64,000 bases of DNA from positions 124,001 to 188,000 of the forward strand of contig NZ_JBBHDV010000006.1 in assembly GCF_037478135.1 (NCBI RefSeq). Reading direction: 5' to 3'. Made by a program: the position numbers and the translations under genes. Shown in pieces: positions 44,752 to 55,470 of the stretch. The first letter of the stretch is position 1. Every line of letters begins with the position of its first letter. The DNA comes from Denitratimonas sp037478135 (lineage in GTDB: Bacteria; Pseudomonadota; Gammaproteobacteria; Xanthomonadales; Xanthomonadaceae). The notes under the pieces were generated by a model that was given only the letters and a program-made list of their open reading frames with translations, made no database searches and was not told the origin of the DNA.

Positions 44752-45639
44752 ATGACCCGAATTACCGGCATTGCCCGCCTCGCCATCTTCCTCACGCTCG
44801 CCCTGCTGCTGGCATCCTGCGGCCGTTTCAACCGGCAGGACCCACTCGAAACGTTGCCCGTGGAAGGCCTGTACGCCGAGGCCAAGGGTTCACTGGAGGT
44901 CGGCAACGCGGCCCGTGCGCAGCGCTACTACCAGCGTCTGATCGCGCGTTTCCCCTACGGCCCCTACACCGAACAGGCGCAGATTGAACTGGCCTACGCC
45001 TACTACAAGGGCAACAAGCCCGAGGACGCCACCTCCGCGATCAATCGTTTCATCCGCACCTATCCGGCGCATCCGCACATCGACTACATGTACTACCTGC
45101 GTGGTCTGGTGAACTTCAACCGCAACGACGGCGCGCTGATCCGCTTTGCCGGGCTGGACCCAGCGCAGCGCGAGCAGGTTTCGCTGCAGCAGTCGTTCAA
45201 TGACTTCGGTGATCTGATCCAGCGCTACCCCAACAGCCGCTACGCCGCTGATGCGCGCGCCAAGATGGTGCATCTGCGCAACCAGATGGCGCGCCATGAC
45301 ATGAACGTGGCGGTGTTCTATCTGGAACGTCGCGCCTGGGTGGCCGCCGCCAACCGCAGCAAGCACGTGATCGAACACTATCCGCAGAGCATCTACACCA
45401 GCGATGCGCTGGCGGTGATGAGCGAGGCCTATCAGCGTCTGGGCCAGGACACATTGGCGGTGGACGCACGCCGGGTACTGGAACTGAACTACCCCGACCA
45501 TCCCTACCTGCGCGGCGACTGGCCGGCCGAACGCGCCTGGTGGCGCAAGCTCTCGCCCTTCGGCTCGGACAAGCGCAGTTACCACGCCGACGACCTGCGC
45601 GCCGATGCCGCACTGCCGGCACTGGAACGCCACGGCTGA
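44752..45639 (+). CDS. bamD: Outer membrane assembly lipoprotein BamD
   Basis: Essential TPR lipoprotein of the BAM complex that inserts beta-barrel proteins. It is 295 residues. The lipobox is LLASC (Cys23). TPR repeats include LYAEAKGSLEVGNAARAQRYYQRL, LAYAYYKGNKPEDATSAINRFI and SLQQSFNDFGDLIQRYPNSRY. A TATTAT -10-like element sits at 44707-44712, with no clear -35. A tiny hydrophobic open frame starts four bases after its stop. Confidence 0.96.
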   Translation: MTRITGIARLAIFLTLALLLASCGRFNRQDPLETLPVEGLYAEAKGSLEVGNAARAQRYYQRLIARFPYGPYTEQAQIELAYAYYKGNKPEDATSAINRFIRTYPAHPHIDYMYYLRGLVNFNRNDGALIRFAGLDPAQREQVSLQQSFNDFGDLIQRYPNSRYAADARAKMVHLRNQMARHDMNVAVFYLERRAWVAAANRSKHVIEHYPQSIYTSDALAVMSEAYQRLGQDTLAVDARRVLELNYPDHPYLRGDWPAERAWWRKLSPFGSDKRSYHADDLRADAALPALERHG

Positions 45640-45643
45640 CACG

Positions 45644-45712
45644 ATGGCGGGCCTGATCGGACGTATCGCCGCGCTGTTGCTATTGCCCGGTTTGGTGCTG
45701 GCCGGTGACTGA
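45644..45712 (+). CDS. Candidate 22-residue hydrophobic microprotein after bamD
   Basis: ATG four bases after the bamD stop; it encodes MAGLIGRIAALLLLPG plus LVLAGD, then TGA. It is one hydrophobic segment with a single Arg near the start, resembling a signal peptide or a small membrane protein. No separate ribosome-binding site is needed if it is re-initiated after bamD. It may equally be chance in a GC-rich spacer. Confidence 0.25.
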   Translation: MAGLIGRIAALLLLPGLVLAGD

Positions 45713-45740
45713 TCCACCCGGTCGGCCGGGATGGGCGCTC

Positions 45741-47375
45741 TCAGCTCCAGCCCGAGGTGATCGGATAGCGCCGCTCACGCCCGAACGCCAGGCGGCTGAC
45801 CTTGGGACCCGGCGCCCCCTGGCGGCGCTTCCATTCGCCCAGCCGCACCAGCCGCAGCACGCGCTGCACGATGGCGGCATCGAAACCGGCATCGATCAGT
45901 TCCTGCGCGTCGGCGCCGCCTTCGATATGGCGTTCCAGCAGCGCATCCAGCACCTCGTAGGGTGGCAGTGAATCCTGGTCGGTCTGGCCTTCACGCAGTT
46001 CCGCGCTGGGCGCGCGCGCGATCACCGCTTCGGGAATCCGCTCGCCGTCGCCCTGCGTGTTGCGCCAACGGCACAGCGCGAACACATCCGACTTGTAGAC
46101 ATCCTTGATCGGTGCGTAGCCGCCGCACATGTCGCCGTAGATCGTCGCGTAGCCGACCGCGTATTCGCTCTTGTTGCCGGTGGTCAGCAGCAGCCCGCCG
46201 AACTTGTTGGCCAGCGCCATCATCAGCGCCCCGCGGCAGCGGCTTTGCAGGTTCTCCTCGGTGACATCCGGCGCGTGCCCGGCAAACAGCGGCGCCAGGG
46301 TGTCCAGATAGGCGGCGAAGGGCGCCTCGATCGCCAGAGTGTGCAGGCTGACGCCAAGCGCACTGGCCTGTTCGGCCGCCAGGTCGTTGGACAGGCCACT
46401 GGTGTAGCGCGACGGCAGCCGTACCGCCGTGACATTTTCCGCTCCCAGCGCATCGACCGCGATCGCCAGCACCATGGCCGAATCCACCCCGCCGGACAAA
46501 CCCAGCAATACGCGGGAAAAACCGTTCTTGCGCACATAGTCGGCAGTGCCGCGCACCAGCGCGCGCCAACTCAGGGCCGCGCGGCTGCGGTCGGATTCGG
46601 ACGGCCATGCCACCGGTGTGAAGCGACGTGTGGCGGCATCGAAATCGGCCAGCAGCCAGTGTTCCTCGAAGGCGCGGGCGGGCGGATGCACCCGGCCATC
46701 GGCATCGGCCAGCAGCGAGCCCCCATCGAATACCAGTTCGTCCTGCCCGCCGACCAGATTCAGATAGGCCAGCGCCACGCCGCTCTCCGCGGTCCGCTGC
46801 GCCAGCAGTGCATCGCGTCGCGCCGGTTTGTCGTGCTCGAACGGCGAAGCGTTGGCCACCAGCACCAGCGCCGCACCCTGCTGCGCGGCGGCGGCCAGCG
46901 GCGCGGGATACCACAGGTCTTCGCATACCAGCACGCCCAGCGGCACGCCGCTGACCTCGAATACACCGGCAGCCGGATCGGGATCGGTGCTGAAGTGGCG
47001 GCGTTCGTCGAACACCGCGTAATTGGGCAGTTCGCGCTTGCGCACGCTGGCCTCGATCTTTCCATCACGCAGCACCGCGACCGCGTTGAACAGCGCATCG
47101 CCATCCTGCTCTGGCCAGCCCACCAGCGCCACGATGCCGTGCACTTCCCGCGCCAGCGCCTGCATCGCCTGTGCACATTGCGCGACAAAGGCCGGACGCA
47201 GCAGCAGGTCTTCAGGCGGATAACCGCACAGCGCCAGCTCGGGGAACAGCACCACATCGGCGGAATATTCGTCACGCGCCTGCGCGATCATCCGGCCGAT
47301 ACGCGCAGCATTGGCCGCGATCGCACCAACCGGGAAATCGAACTGGGCAAGCGCGATGCGCAGGGAGCGGGACAT
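45741..47375 (-). CDS. nadE: Glutamine-dependent NAD+ synthetase
   Basis: Two-domain enzyme making NAD+ from deamido-NAD+, ATP and glutamine. It is 544 residues. The N-terminal nitrilase-type glutaminase has the triad Glu46 (FPELALCGYPPED), Lys113 (VRKRELPNY) and Cys151 (VLVCEDLWY). The C-terminal synthetase has the PP-loop LLGLSGGVDSAMVLAIAVDAL, SRYTSGLSNDLA, and GNKSEYAVGYATIYGDM. The start MSRSLRIALAQFDFPVG follows the family; a longer frame from 47432 is possible. It converges on bamD and is divergent from the DUF2157 gene. Confidence 0.96.
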   Translation of the reverse strand: MSRSLRIALAQFDFPVGAIAANAARIGRMIAQARDEYSADVVLFPELALCGYPPEDLLLRPAFVAQCAQAMQALAREVHGIVALVGWPEQDGDALFNAVAVLRDGKIEASVRKRELPNYAVFDERRHFSTDPDPAAGVFEVSGVPLGVLVCEDLWYPAPLAAAAQQGAALVLVANASPFEHDKPARRDALLAQRTAESGVALAYLNLVGGQDELVFDGGSLLADADGRVHPPARAFEEHWLLADFDAATRRFTPVAWPSESDRSRAALSWRALVRGTADYVRKNGFSRVLLGLSGGVDSAMVLAIAVDALGAENVTAVRLPSRYTSGLSNDLAAEQASALGVSLHTLAIEAPFAAYLDTLAPLFAGHAPDVTEENLQSRCRGALMMALANKFGGLLLTTGNKSEYAVGYATIYGDMCGGYAPIKDVYKSDVFALCRWRNTQGDGERIPEAVIARAPSAELREGQTDQDSLPPYEVLDALLERHIEGGADAQELIDAGFDAAIVQRVLRLVRLGEWKRRQGAPGPKVSRLAFGRERRYPITSGWS

Positions 47376-47574
47376 GGGGGCAACTCGATCTGCCGGCACA
47401 GTGCCGGGCGCTACAGCATAGCGATTGGACACCGATCACGATAAGCGCGTGCAAACACGCTGACCTGAAAACCCGTGCTCGCGGTCTTCGCGCGATGCGC
47501 TGGTCCGATGCGGCATGAATCCGGCACTCGTGCATACTCGCGACATGGAAACCCGGGCCGCAGACAGTTCCCGC

Positions 47575-48642
47575 ATGAACAGGAGCAGCGCACAACAGCG
47601 TGCCGATGCGATCGTCGGCTTCGATCAGGAACTGCGCCGCCTGGCCGACGAAGGCGTGCCCGCGCCCGATCCAGCATGGCGCGAAGCGGTCGCGGTGCAC
47701 CATCGCCAGCTGCTGGCGACGCTGGCACGGCAATTCAACATCGACTACGACGCCGGCGCGCGTCACCTCTCGCTCGGCATGCGGATCGTGTCCTTCCTCG
47801 GCGCGGTGGCGTTGGCAGCGGCGGTGTATTTCCTGTTCCACCGATTCTGGGGCTTGCTGGCCACGCCTTGGCAGGTTGGCGTGCTGCTGGCGGCCTCGCT
47901 GGGTTCGCTGCTGGCCTGTGTGCTCATCCGCGAGCACGATGCCAGCGGCTACTTCACCAAGCTGGCGGCGCTGGTCGCTTTTGCCTGCTTCGTGATCAAC
48001 ATCAGCCTGCTCGGCACGCTGTTCAACCTCGCGCCCTCGGACACGGCCCTGCTGCCGTGGGCGGCACTGGCCCTGCTGCTGGCCTACAGCTGCGATCTGC
48101 GGCTGTTGCTGGTGGCCGGCATCGCGTGCATTGCCGCGTATATCGCGGCGCGTACCGGCACCTTCGGCGGCATGTACTGGCTGGGATTCGGTGAACGGCC
48201 GGAGAACTTCTTTCCGGCCGCGGTCGTGTTGTTCTGCCTACCGCAGTTCATCGATCAGAGCCGCCACGCCGGTTTCGCCCAGACCTGGCGCGTGTCCGGC
48301 CTGCTGTGCCTGATGCTGCCGATGCTGTTGCTGGCCAACTGGGCCTGGGGCAGTTATCTGTCCGGCTCGACCCGGGTGATCCAGCATGTTTACCAGGTCG
48401 CCGGCTTCCTGTTCAGTGCTGCGGCGATTTGGCTCGGTATCCGTCGCGGCTGGGGCGAGGTGGTCAACACCGGGGTCACCTTCTTCGCGATCTTCCTTTA
48501 CACGCGTTTCTTCGACTGGTGGTGGGATGCGGTGCCCAAGTACCTGTTCTTCGCGCTGCTGGCGCTGACGGCGGTGCTGTTGCTGTTCGTGTTCGGGCGT
48601 TTGCGTCGGGCCGCAGGCCAGAGCCGGGAGGAGCGCACATGA
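47575..48642 (+). CDS. DUF2157 membrane protein
   Basis: About 355 residues. A soluble N-terminal segment (ADAIVGFDQELRRLADEG..., with a helical HHRQLLATLARQFNID) leads to about ten hydrophobic helices (for example FLGAVALAAAVYFLF, LPWAALALLLAYSCDLRLLLVAG). This is the DUF2157 architecture; the function is unknown. Three in-frame ATGs (47515, 47545, 47575) are possible and none has a good ribosome-binding site; the third is used because the conserved region follows it. Its stop overlaps the next start (ATGA), so the pair is co-translated. Confidence 0.8.
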   Translation: MNRSSAQQRADAIVGFDQELRRLADEGVPAPDPAWREAVAVHHRQLLATLARQFNIDYDAGARHLSLGMRIVSFLGAVALAAAVYFLFHRFWGLLATPWQVGVLLAASLGSLLACVLIREHDASGYFTKLAALVAFACFVINISLLGTLFNLAPSDTALLPWAALALLLAYSCDLRLLLVAGIACIAAYIAARTGTFGGMYWLGFGERPENFFPAAVVLFCLPQFIDQSRHAGFAQTWRVSGLLCLMLPMLLLANWAWGSYLSGSTRVIQHVYQVAGFLFSAAAIWLGIRRGWGEVVNTGVTFFAIFLYTRFFDWWWDAVPKYLFFALLALTAVLLLFVFGRLRRAAGQSREERT

Positions 48643-49496
48643 AACTGTCGACGGCAGCCCGCCGACTGCTGTGGCTCGGCGCCGCGCTGATCCTGGCGGT
48701 GAATGCTCTCATCCTGGCCGGCGTTGGCTGGAACCGCAGCGCCGAAGACAGCCGGCTGCGGCTGACCGAACGCGAACTGCACGTGCCCTACCAGTGGGGG
48801 CTGGAGCGGGAAAAGAGCGCGCTGGCCCTGCAGTTGAACTGGCGCGTCGCCGCGCATCAGAGCAGCGGCGGCAGCCACGCCCTGCCCTACCAGCGCCAAG
48901 CCCGCTGGCTGGATGCGGCCCGTCTGCGCGAACTGGGTTTCGACCTCGGCGATGTTCCGCCCACGGATTGGCAGCTGTGGCGCCACCAGACGGCACAACG
49001 GCAGGCATGGCTGGTGCTTGAATTCGATGGAGCGGCACATGCGGCCGCACTCGAGCGTGCACAGCACAGCTATCAGGCGCTTGAAAGCGGGCCGGGCGCA
49101 GCCGGTGGTCCCTATCGCGAAGAGCTGGCCCAGCGCCTCCGGGCCGCGCAGCACAACTGGCTGGACGAACGCGACACGCGCAGCCGCCTGTTCGTCATCG
49201 ATGCCGGCACCGATCCCAAGTCGCTGCGCATCCGCTACCCGGACCCTCGCCGATATCTGATCGCAAGCGGCGTGGTCGCGGTGACCGTGATGCGCGAGCC
49301 GGAATCGGCACCACCGTTCTACAGCGGCATCATCCGCAGCATCGATATCGACCGCATCCATGTGCCGGCGCGCTTCCATCCGGTGATCGGCACGCACGCC
49401 ACGCATCCGGCCGTCGAGCCGGATCGTCGCTACCAGGTGGAACTGGTGCACGGGCGACGCCACCAGCCTTGGGTGGAAGCCGTCGATCCGCGTTGA
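48639..49496 (+). CDS. DUF4824-like membrane-anchored protein
   Basis: 285 residues. One N-terminal membrane helix (LLWLGAALILAVNALILAGVG) is followed by a soluble domain with RLRLTERELHVPYQWGLEREKSALALQLNW, RLFVIDAGTDPKSLRIRYPDPRRY and GIIRSIDIDRIHVP. The sequence resembles DUF4824 proteins that follow DUF2157 genes in Xanthomonadaceae. GGGAGGAG lies just before the ATG. The function is unknown, but constant pairing implies one membrane complex with the DUF2157 protein. Confidence 0.72.
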   Translation: MKLSTAARRLLWLGAALILAVNALILAGVGWNRSAEDSRLRLTERELHVPYQWGLEREKSALALQLNWRVAAHQSSGGSHALPYQRQARWLDAARLRELGFDLGDVPPTDWQLWRHQTAQRQAWLVLEFDGAAHAAALERAQHSYQALESGPGAAGGPYREELAQRLRAAQHNWLDERDTRSRLFVIDAGTDPKSLRIRYPDPRRYLIASGVVAVTVMREPESAPPFYSGIIRSIDIDRIHVPARFHPVIGTHATHPAVEPDRRYQVELVHGRRHQPWVEAVDPR

Positions 49497-49529
49497 CCGC
49501 GTTTCGGGCGCGCTCTGCCGCGAGCCCCG

Positions 49530-52500
49530 TCAGAGTGGTGCGAACAGTTCAGCCAGATCGGCTTCGTCGAAGCGCAGCGCGGCGGTACTGCCGCCTTCGA
49601 GCACGGCGCGCGCCAGTTCCGCCTTGCGTTCCTGCATCGCCTGGATCTTTTCCTCGACAGTGCCGGCGCAGATCAGCTTGTAGACGAACACCGGCTTGTC
49701 CTGGCCCATGCGGTGGGCGCGGTCGGTGGCCTGTGATTCCACTGCCGGGTTCCACCACGGGTCGTAATGGATCACCGCGTCGGCGGCGGTCAGGTTGAGG
49801 CCGACGCCGCCGGCCTTCAGGCTGATCAGGAACACCGGCACGTCGCCGTCCTGGAACTCGCGCACCAGATCGGCACGGGCAGTGGAAGGCGTGTCGCCGG
49901 TCAGGCTCAGATATTTGATCTTGCGCTTGTCCAGCGCCTGCACGATCAGCGCCAGCATCTGGGTGAACTGGGAAAACACCAGCATCCGCCGGCCTTCTTC
50001 GCGCAGGCCGTCAATCAGCTCCAGCAGGGCATCGAGCTTGGCCGAGTCCTTGACCTTGCGCGCACTCTCCAGCTTGACCAGACGCGGATCGCAACAGGCC
50101 TGGCGCAGCTTCAGCAGTGCATCGATGACGACGATGCCCGATTGCCCGAGGCCACGTTGCTGGATCGATTCGCGCACCCGTTCGTGTTGCGCCAGACGCA
50201 GGGTTTCGTACAACTGGCGCTGCGCGCCGAGCAGTTCCAGCGAATGCACGATCTCGGTCTTGGGCGGCAGTTCGGTCAGCACATCCTCCTTGCGGCGGCG
50301 CAGCAGCAGCGCGCCCACGCGCCGGCTGAGGCGCTCCTGCCGCTCGGTGTCGCCGTGCTTTTCAATTGGGGTGCGGTAGTTGCGGGTGAAGCTGGATTCG
50401 CTGCCGAGCAGGCCCGGTTCGACCGCATCGAATTGCGCCCACAGCTCGCCCAGATGGTTTTCCAGCGGCGTGCCGGTCATCGCCAGACGCCGCTGTGCGG
50501 GAATTTCGCGCACCACCTGCGCGGCCTGGCTGCGGGCGTTCTTGATCGCCTGCGCCTCGTCCATGATCAGCAGCGAGAAACGCTGCCGGCACAGATCGTC
50601 ACGGTCGCGCGGCAGCAACGGGTAGGTGGTGATGACCAGGTCGGCATCACTGATCGAATCGTAGTGCGCGGCGCGGTCGGCGCCATGCAGCACCAGCACC
50701 TCCAGGTCCGGCGCGAAGCGTTTGGCCTCGTCGCGCCAATTGCCGACCAGACTGGTGGGCGCCACCACCAGGGCCGGCTCATCCAGCTTTCCGCGTGCCT
50801 TTTCCGACACCAGATGGGCCAGCACCTGCACCGTCTTGCCCAGGCCCATGTCATCGGCCAGCACGCCGCCCAGCCCAGCATCGGACAGAAAGTTCAGCCA
50901 CGCCAGTCCGTCGCGCTGGTAGGGACGCAGTTCGGCGCGAAAACCTTCCGGCGCCTGCACCGGTGCCCGGTTGGCGCGCAGCTCCTCCAGCCGTGCACGC
51001 AGGCGTTCGCCGCCGCGCCACGGCAGGCCGGCATCCTCGCCCACGCGACGCAGGGCCTCGGCCTGGGTGCGGTGCAGGCGCAGGCCGTCATCGCTTTCCT
51101 GCAACCATTCCAGCAGCGGTTCAAGCATCGCGCGCAGGCGTTTCATCGGCAGGCGCACACTGCGGTTTTCATCCAGCCGCACTTTCCAGCCAGCGTCCTC
51201 GGCCTCGTCCGGCAGCGGCGCCATCGGGAAGGCCGGATCGGCCAGTACCCGGCGCAGGATCGGCAGCAGATCGATGCGTTCGCCTTCCACGTCGATGCCG
51301 AGCGAAACATCGAACCAGGCATTGCCGAACTCGTCCAGTTCGGCATGCCAGTCATCGATTTCCACCACGTCATCACGAGGGAATTCGCGGCTGTATTCGA
51401 TCCGGAAACCGGCTCCGGCCAGTTCATCCAGCGTCTCGGCCCAGGCGTCGGGTGCCAGCGGCTGGCGGCGGCGGTCCGGTTGCAGCAGGTACTGGTTCAA
51501 AGAGAATTGTTCGTGCCGCAGCGCCATGTCGTAGCCCCACAGCGTGGCATCGACCAGGCCGGCTTGCGTCAGCGCCGCCTCGGCACGCTGCTCGGCCGCG
51601 ACATCGCGAACAATCTCGACCACCTCCTCGCCCTGCCCGACGCGCACCCGCGCATCGCCCGAATACGGCGCGACGCGATGCGACTGGTAATCGAAATGCA
51701 ACTGCGCGCAGCCCAGCCGCAGCGGCATGCGCTGCGGATTGCGCGCGTGCAGATCGATGTGGGCCACGCCCATCACCAGCACCGGCACCGGCGTGGTCCT
51801 GAGCTCACGCAGCCGGCGCGGACGCGGCATCGCCAGTGGCAGACCCTTCACCCCGGCCAGGCGCTGCTGGAGTTCGGCGACGTCTTCCGGTTGCAGGTTC
51901 GGGGCGCTGTCGACCAGTTCCAGCAACTGCGCATCCCCGCTCACGCGGCCGACGCGACGCGCTTCCGGCTGCACGTACCACATGCCGTGCGCGCGCAGCA
52001 GCAGGGTGTCGGCGGCATCTTCCATGCCCACCGCCAGCTGCTGGCTGCCATCCGGGCGATCGTGCCATTCCAGTTGCAGCGGCACATCCGGGCCGATCTC
52101 CAGCGGCACGCTGCCCCGCTCCCAGTACAGCGGGTGGCGCGTCATCAGATCCGCCAGCGCGGCCTCGGCATGGGCCGACTCCAGCAACACCGGATCATTG
52201 CGCCGGCTGCCCGGCCCGGCGGCTTCCAGCAAGGTCGCCAGCGCCACCAGATCCTCCCCGTTCCAGCCGCCTTCCGGTTCCGGCACCGGGCCGCCGTCTT
52301 CCAGCCGCAATGGCTGCGGATCCACCAGTCCGGCATTGCGGCCGCGCCCGGGCCGAAGAAAGGCCGGCTGTACCGCCAGGTGATCATCCAACTGCCGCAG
52401 GATCAGGCCGAAGCTGCGCTCGGCGTCGGCGCGGGTGTCGCTGGCCTCGCCTGCGGCCACGCGCGAAAGCTGCGACAACCACCGGTCCCAGTCCTGCGAG

Positions 52501-52955
52501 GAGCGTTGCGGCACCTGGCCGGCCTGCCCTTCCATCGCGGTGCGCAGCCAGGCCGGCAGCGCATCCAGATGCTCCACCGGCGAGGTCGGCGGCATCGGCG
52601 CCGGTGCTGGTGGCGGCACATCCTTCGGCCAGGTGGAGGGCGGGAACATCTGCACGTACAGCAGCACCAGCGCCTGGTGCTTGCAGGGGCCGTTGACCGG
52701 GCAATCGCAGGAACCGGACACCACCACGTCTTTCTTGCCGTCGGGGCGGAACTGGATCCACGGCTCGTAGATCGCCTCGCCGCTGCCGCGCACCAGCGCC
52801 CGCAAACGCCCGCCGCCACGCCGCTCGGGCTCGTAGCGCAGGCTTTCCAGGTGGTTGTCCTTCAGGTAGCCATTGGCTCGCCGCAGCGTGGCCGGGTCGA
52901 ACTGGCGGGTCCAGTCGATGCCCGCCAGGTATTCGCGCACCTGCTCCAGATCCAC
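49530..52955 (-). CDS. SNF2-family helicase with N-terminal SWIM zinc finger
   Basis: 1,141 residues. An N-terminal SWIM finger (C83-D-C85 and C91-K-H93) is followed by about 590 residues of a bacterial SNF2-associated region. The Swi2/Snf2 ATPase follows: GVLADDMGLGKTVQVLAHL (motif I), LLIMDEAQAIKN (II), AMTGTPLENHLGELWAQFD (III), then VFSQFTQML, FLISLKAGGVGLNLTAAD (V) and ATDRAHRMGQDKPVF (VI). It is a DNA-dependent translocase, likely acting on protein-DNA complexes or stalled polymerase; the specific role is unknown. The GTG start has GGGAG seven bases upstream; the open frame continues upstream to 55619 but is antisense to icd and moxR. Confidence 0.92.
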   Translation of the reverse strand: MDLEQVREYLAGIDWTRQFDPATLRRANGYLKDNHLESLRYEPERRGGGRLRALVRGSGEAIYEPWIQFRPDGKKDVVVSGSCDCPVNGPCKHQALVLLYVQMFPPSTWPKDVPPPAPAPMPPTSPVEHLDALPAWLRTAMEGQAGQVPQRSSQDWDRWLSQLSRVAAGEASDTRADAERSFGLILRQLDDHLAVQPAFLRPGRGRNAGLVDPQPLRLEDGGPVPEPEGGWNGEDLVALATLLEAAGPGSRRNDPVLLESAHAEAALADLMTRHPLYWERGSVPLEIGPDVPLQLEWHDRPDGSQQLAVGMEDAADTLLLRAHGMWYVQPEARRVGRVSGDAQLLELVDSAPNLQPEDVAELQQRLAGVKGLPLAMPRPRRLRELRTTPVPVLVMGVAHIDLHARNPQRMPLRLGCAQLHFDYQSHRVAPYSGDARVRVGQGEEVVEIVRDVAAEQRAEAALTQAGLVDATLWGYDMALRHEQFSLNQYLLQPDRRRQPLAPDAWAETLDELAGAGFRIEYSREFPRDDVVEIDDWHAELDEFGNAWFDVSLGIDVEGERIDLLPILRRVLADPAFPMAPLPDEAEDAGWKVRLDENRSVRLPMKRLRAMLEPLLEWLQESDDGLRLHRTQAEALRRVGEDAGLPWRGGERLRARLEELRANRAPVQAPEGFRAELRPYQRDGLAWLNFLSDAGLGGVLADDMGLGKTVQVLAHLVSEKARGKLDEPALVVAPTSLVGNWRDEAKRFAPDLEVLVLHGADRAAHYDSISDADLVITTYPLLPRDRDDLCRQRFSLLIMDEAQAIKNARSQAAQVVREIPAQRRLAMTGTPLENHLGELWAQFDAVEPGLLGSESSFTRNYRTPIEKHGDTERQERLSRRVGALLLRRRKEDVLTELPPKTEIVHSLELLGAQRQLYETLRLAQHERVRESIQQRGLGQSGIVVIDALLKLRQACCDPRLVKLESARKVKDSAKLDALLELIDGLREEGRRMLVFSQFTQMLALIVQALDKRKIKYLSLTGDTPSTARADLVREFQDGDVPVFLISLKAGGVGLNLTAADAVIHYDPWWNPAVESQATDRAHRMGQDKPVFVYKLICAGTVEEKIQAMQERKAELARAVLEGGSTAALRFDEADLAELFAPL

Positions 52956-53150
52956 CAGACAACTCCCGCCAATGCCAAGACCAACGGGGAATTGTGCGGG
53001 AAGCGTTCGCCCACGGCCAGCCCTGCCCGGCGCGGGATTGTCGCCACGGCTTTCACCGGTTTGGCGCTGCGCCCCGAAACCTAGGACAATACGCGACTGT
53101 TCACCCCACCGAGCGACCGGCAGCCGGTCGCGGCACTTCTGGAGGAATCC

Positions 53151-54479
<1,329 letters not shown>

Positions 54480-54521
54480 TCCGCCACCGCCTGCGCCGTC
54501 AGCGGCATGGGCAAACGCAAG

Positions 54522-54550
54522 AAGGCACCGTCGTGAGGCGGTGCCTTTTT
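54522..54550 (+). terminator. Intrinsic terminator of icd
   Basis: AAGGCACCG and CGGTGCCTT form a 9-bp stem around an 8-base loop and run into TTTTT, 43 bases after the stop. Confidence 0.88.
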
Positions 54551-54614
54551 CGTGGAGACCTGGACAGCCACCGCCACGGTACCCTTGCCTCCCCACTTCT
54601 GCGCACCTGCTCCG

Positions 54615-55460
54615 ATGAAATTCCAAAGCACCGAACGCTACATCGCCACCGACGACCTGATGCTGGCCGTCAACGCCGCCATCACCTTGCAGCGCCCGCT
54701 GCTGATCAAGGGCGAGCCGGGCACCGGCAAGACCCTGTTGGCCGAGGAGATGGCGCGTTCGCTGGGTGCGCCGCTGTTCGCCTGGCATGTCAAATCCACC
54801 ACCAAGGCGCAGCAGGGGCTGTACGAATACGATGCGGTCAGCCGCCTGCGCGATTCGCAGCTGGGCGATCCACGGGTGCAGGACGTGCGCCACTACCTCC
54901 GGCGCGGCAAGGTCTGGGAAGCGTTCGAGAGCGAGCAGCGCGCGGTGCTTTTGATCGATGAAATCGACAAGGCCGACATCGAGTTCCCGAACGATCTGCT
55001 GCAGGAACTGGACCGGATGGAGTTCCACGTCCACGAGACCGGCGACACCATCCGCGCCACGCACCGCCCGATCATCGTCATCACCTCCAACAACGAGAAG
55101 GAGCTGCCGGACGCCTTCCTGCGCCGCTGCTTCTTCCACTACATCGCCTTCCCGGACCGCGCCACGCTGGAACGCATCATCGCGGTGCATTACCCCGGCA
55201 TCGAAAACACCCTGGTGCAGCGCGCGCTGGACGTGTTCTTCCAGCTGCGCGAGCTGCCCGGCCTGAAGAAGAAACCCTCCACCTCCGAGCTGATCGACTG
55301 GCTCAAGCTGCTGCTGTCCGACCGCATTCCCGCCGAAGCACTGCACAACGCCGACCCGGCCAAGGCGATCCCGCCGCTGTACGGCGCGCTGATCAAGAAC
55401 GAACAGGATGTGCAGCTGCTTGAGCGCTTGGCGTTCATGCACCGGCGGCAGGCACGCTGA
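54615..55460 (+). CDS. MoxR-type AAA+ ATPase
   Basis: 281 residues. Walker A is IKGEPGTGKTLLAEEMA, Walker B is AVLLIDEIDKADIEFPN, and sensor 1 is IVITSNNEKELPDAFLRRCFFHYI. The CbbQ/NirQ/MoxR group acts as a chaperone that remodels or inserts cofactors into target enzymes, together with a VWA protein. It is 10 bases upstream of the VWA gene, so the two probably form one unit. The target is unknown. The start ATG 54615 follows the family (MKFQSTERYIATDDL). Confidence 0.92.
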   Translation: MKFQSTERYIATDDLMLAVNAAITLQRPLLIKGEPGTGKTLLAEEMARSLGAPLFAWHVKSTTKAQQGLYEYDAVSRLRDSQLGDPRVQDVRHYLRRGKVWEAFESEQRAVLLIDEIDKADIEFPNDLLQELDRMEFHVHETGDTIRATHRPIIVITSNNEKELPDAFLRRCFFHYIAFPDRATLERIIAVHYPGIENTLVQRALDVFFQLRELPGLKKKPSTSELIDWLKLLLSDRIPAEALHNADPAKAIPPLYGALIKNEQDVQLLERLAFMHRRQAR

Positions 55461-55470
55461 GTCCGCTGCG

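Noticed and set aside
49767..53084. 1,105-codon + strand open frame opposite the SNF2 gene
   Set aside because: His/Gln/Arg-rich, no recognisable domain; a shadow frame typical of high-GC DNA.
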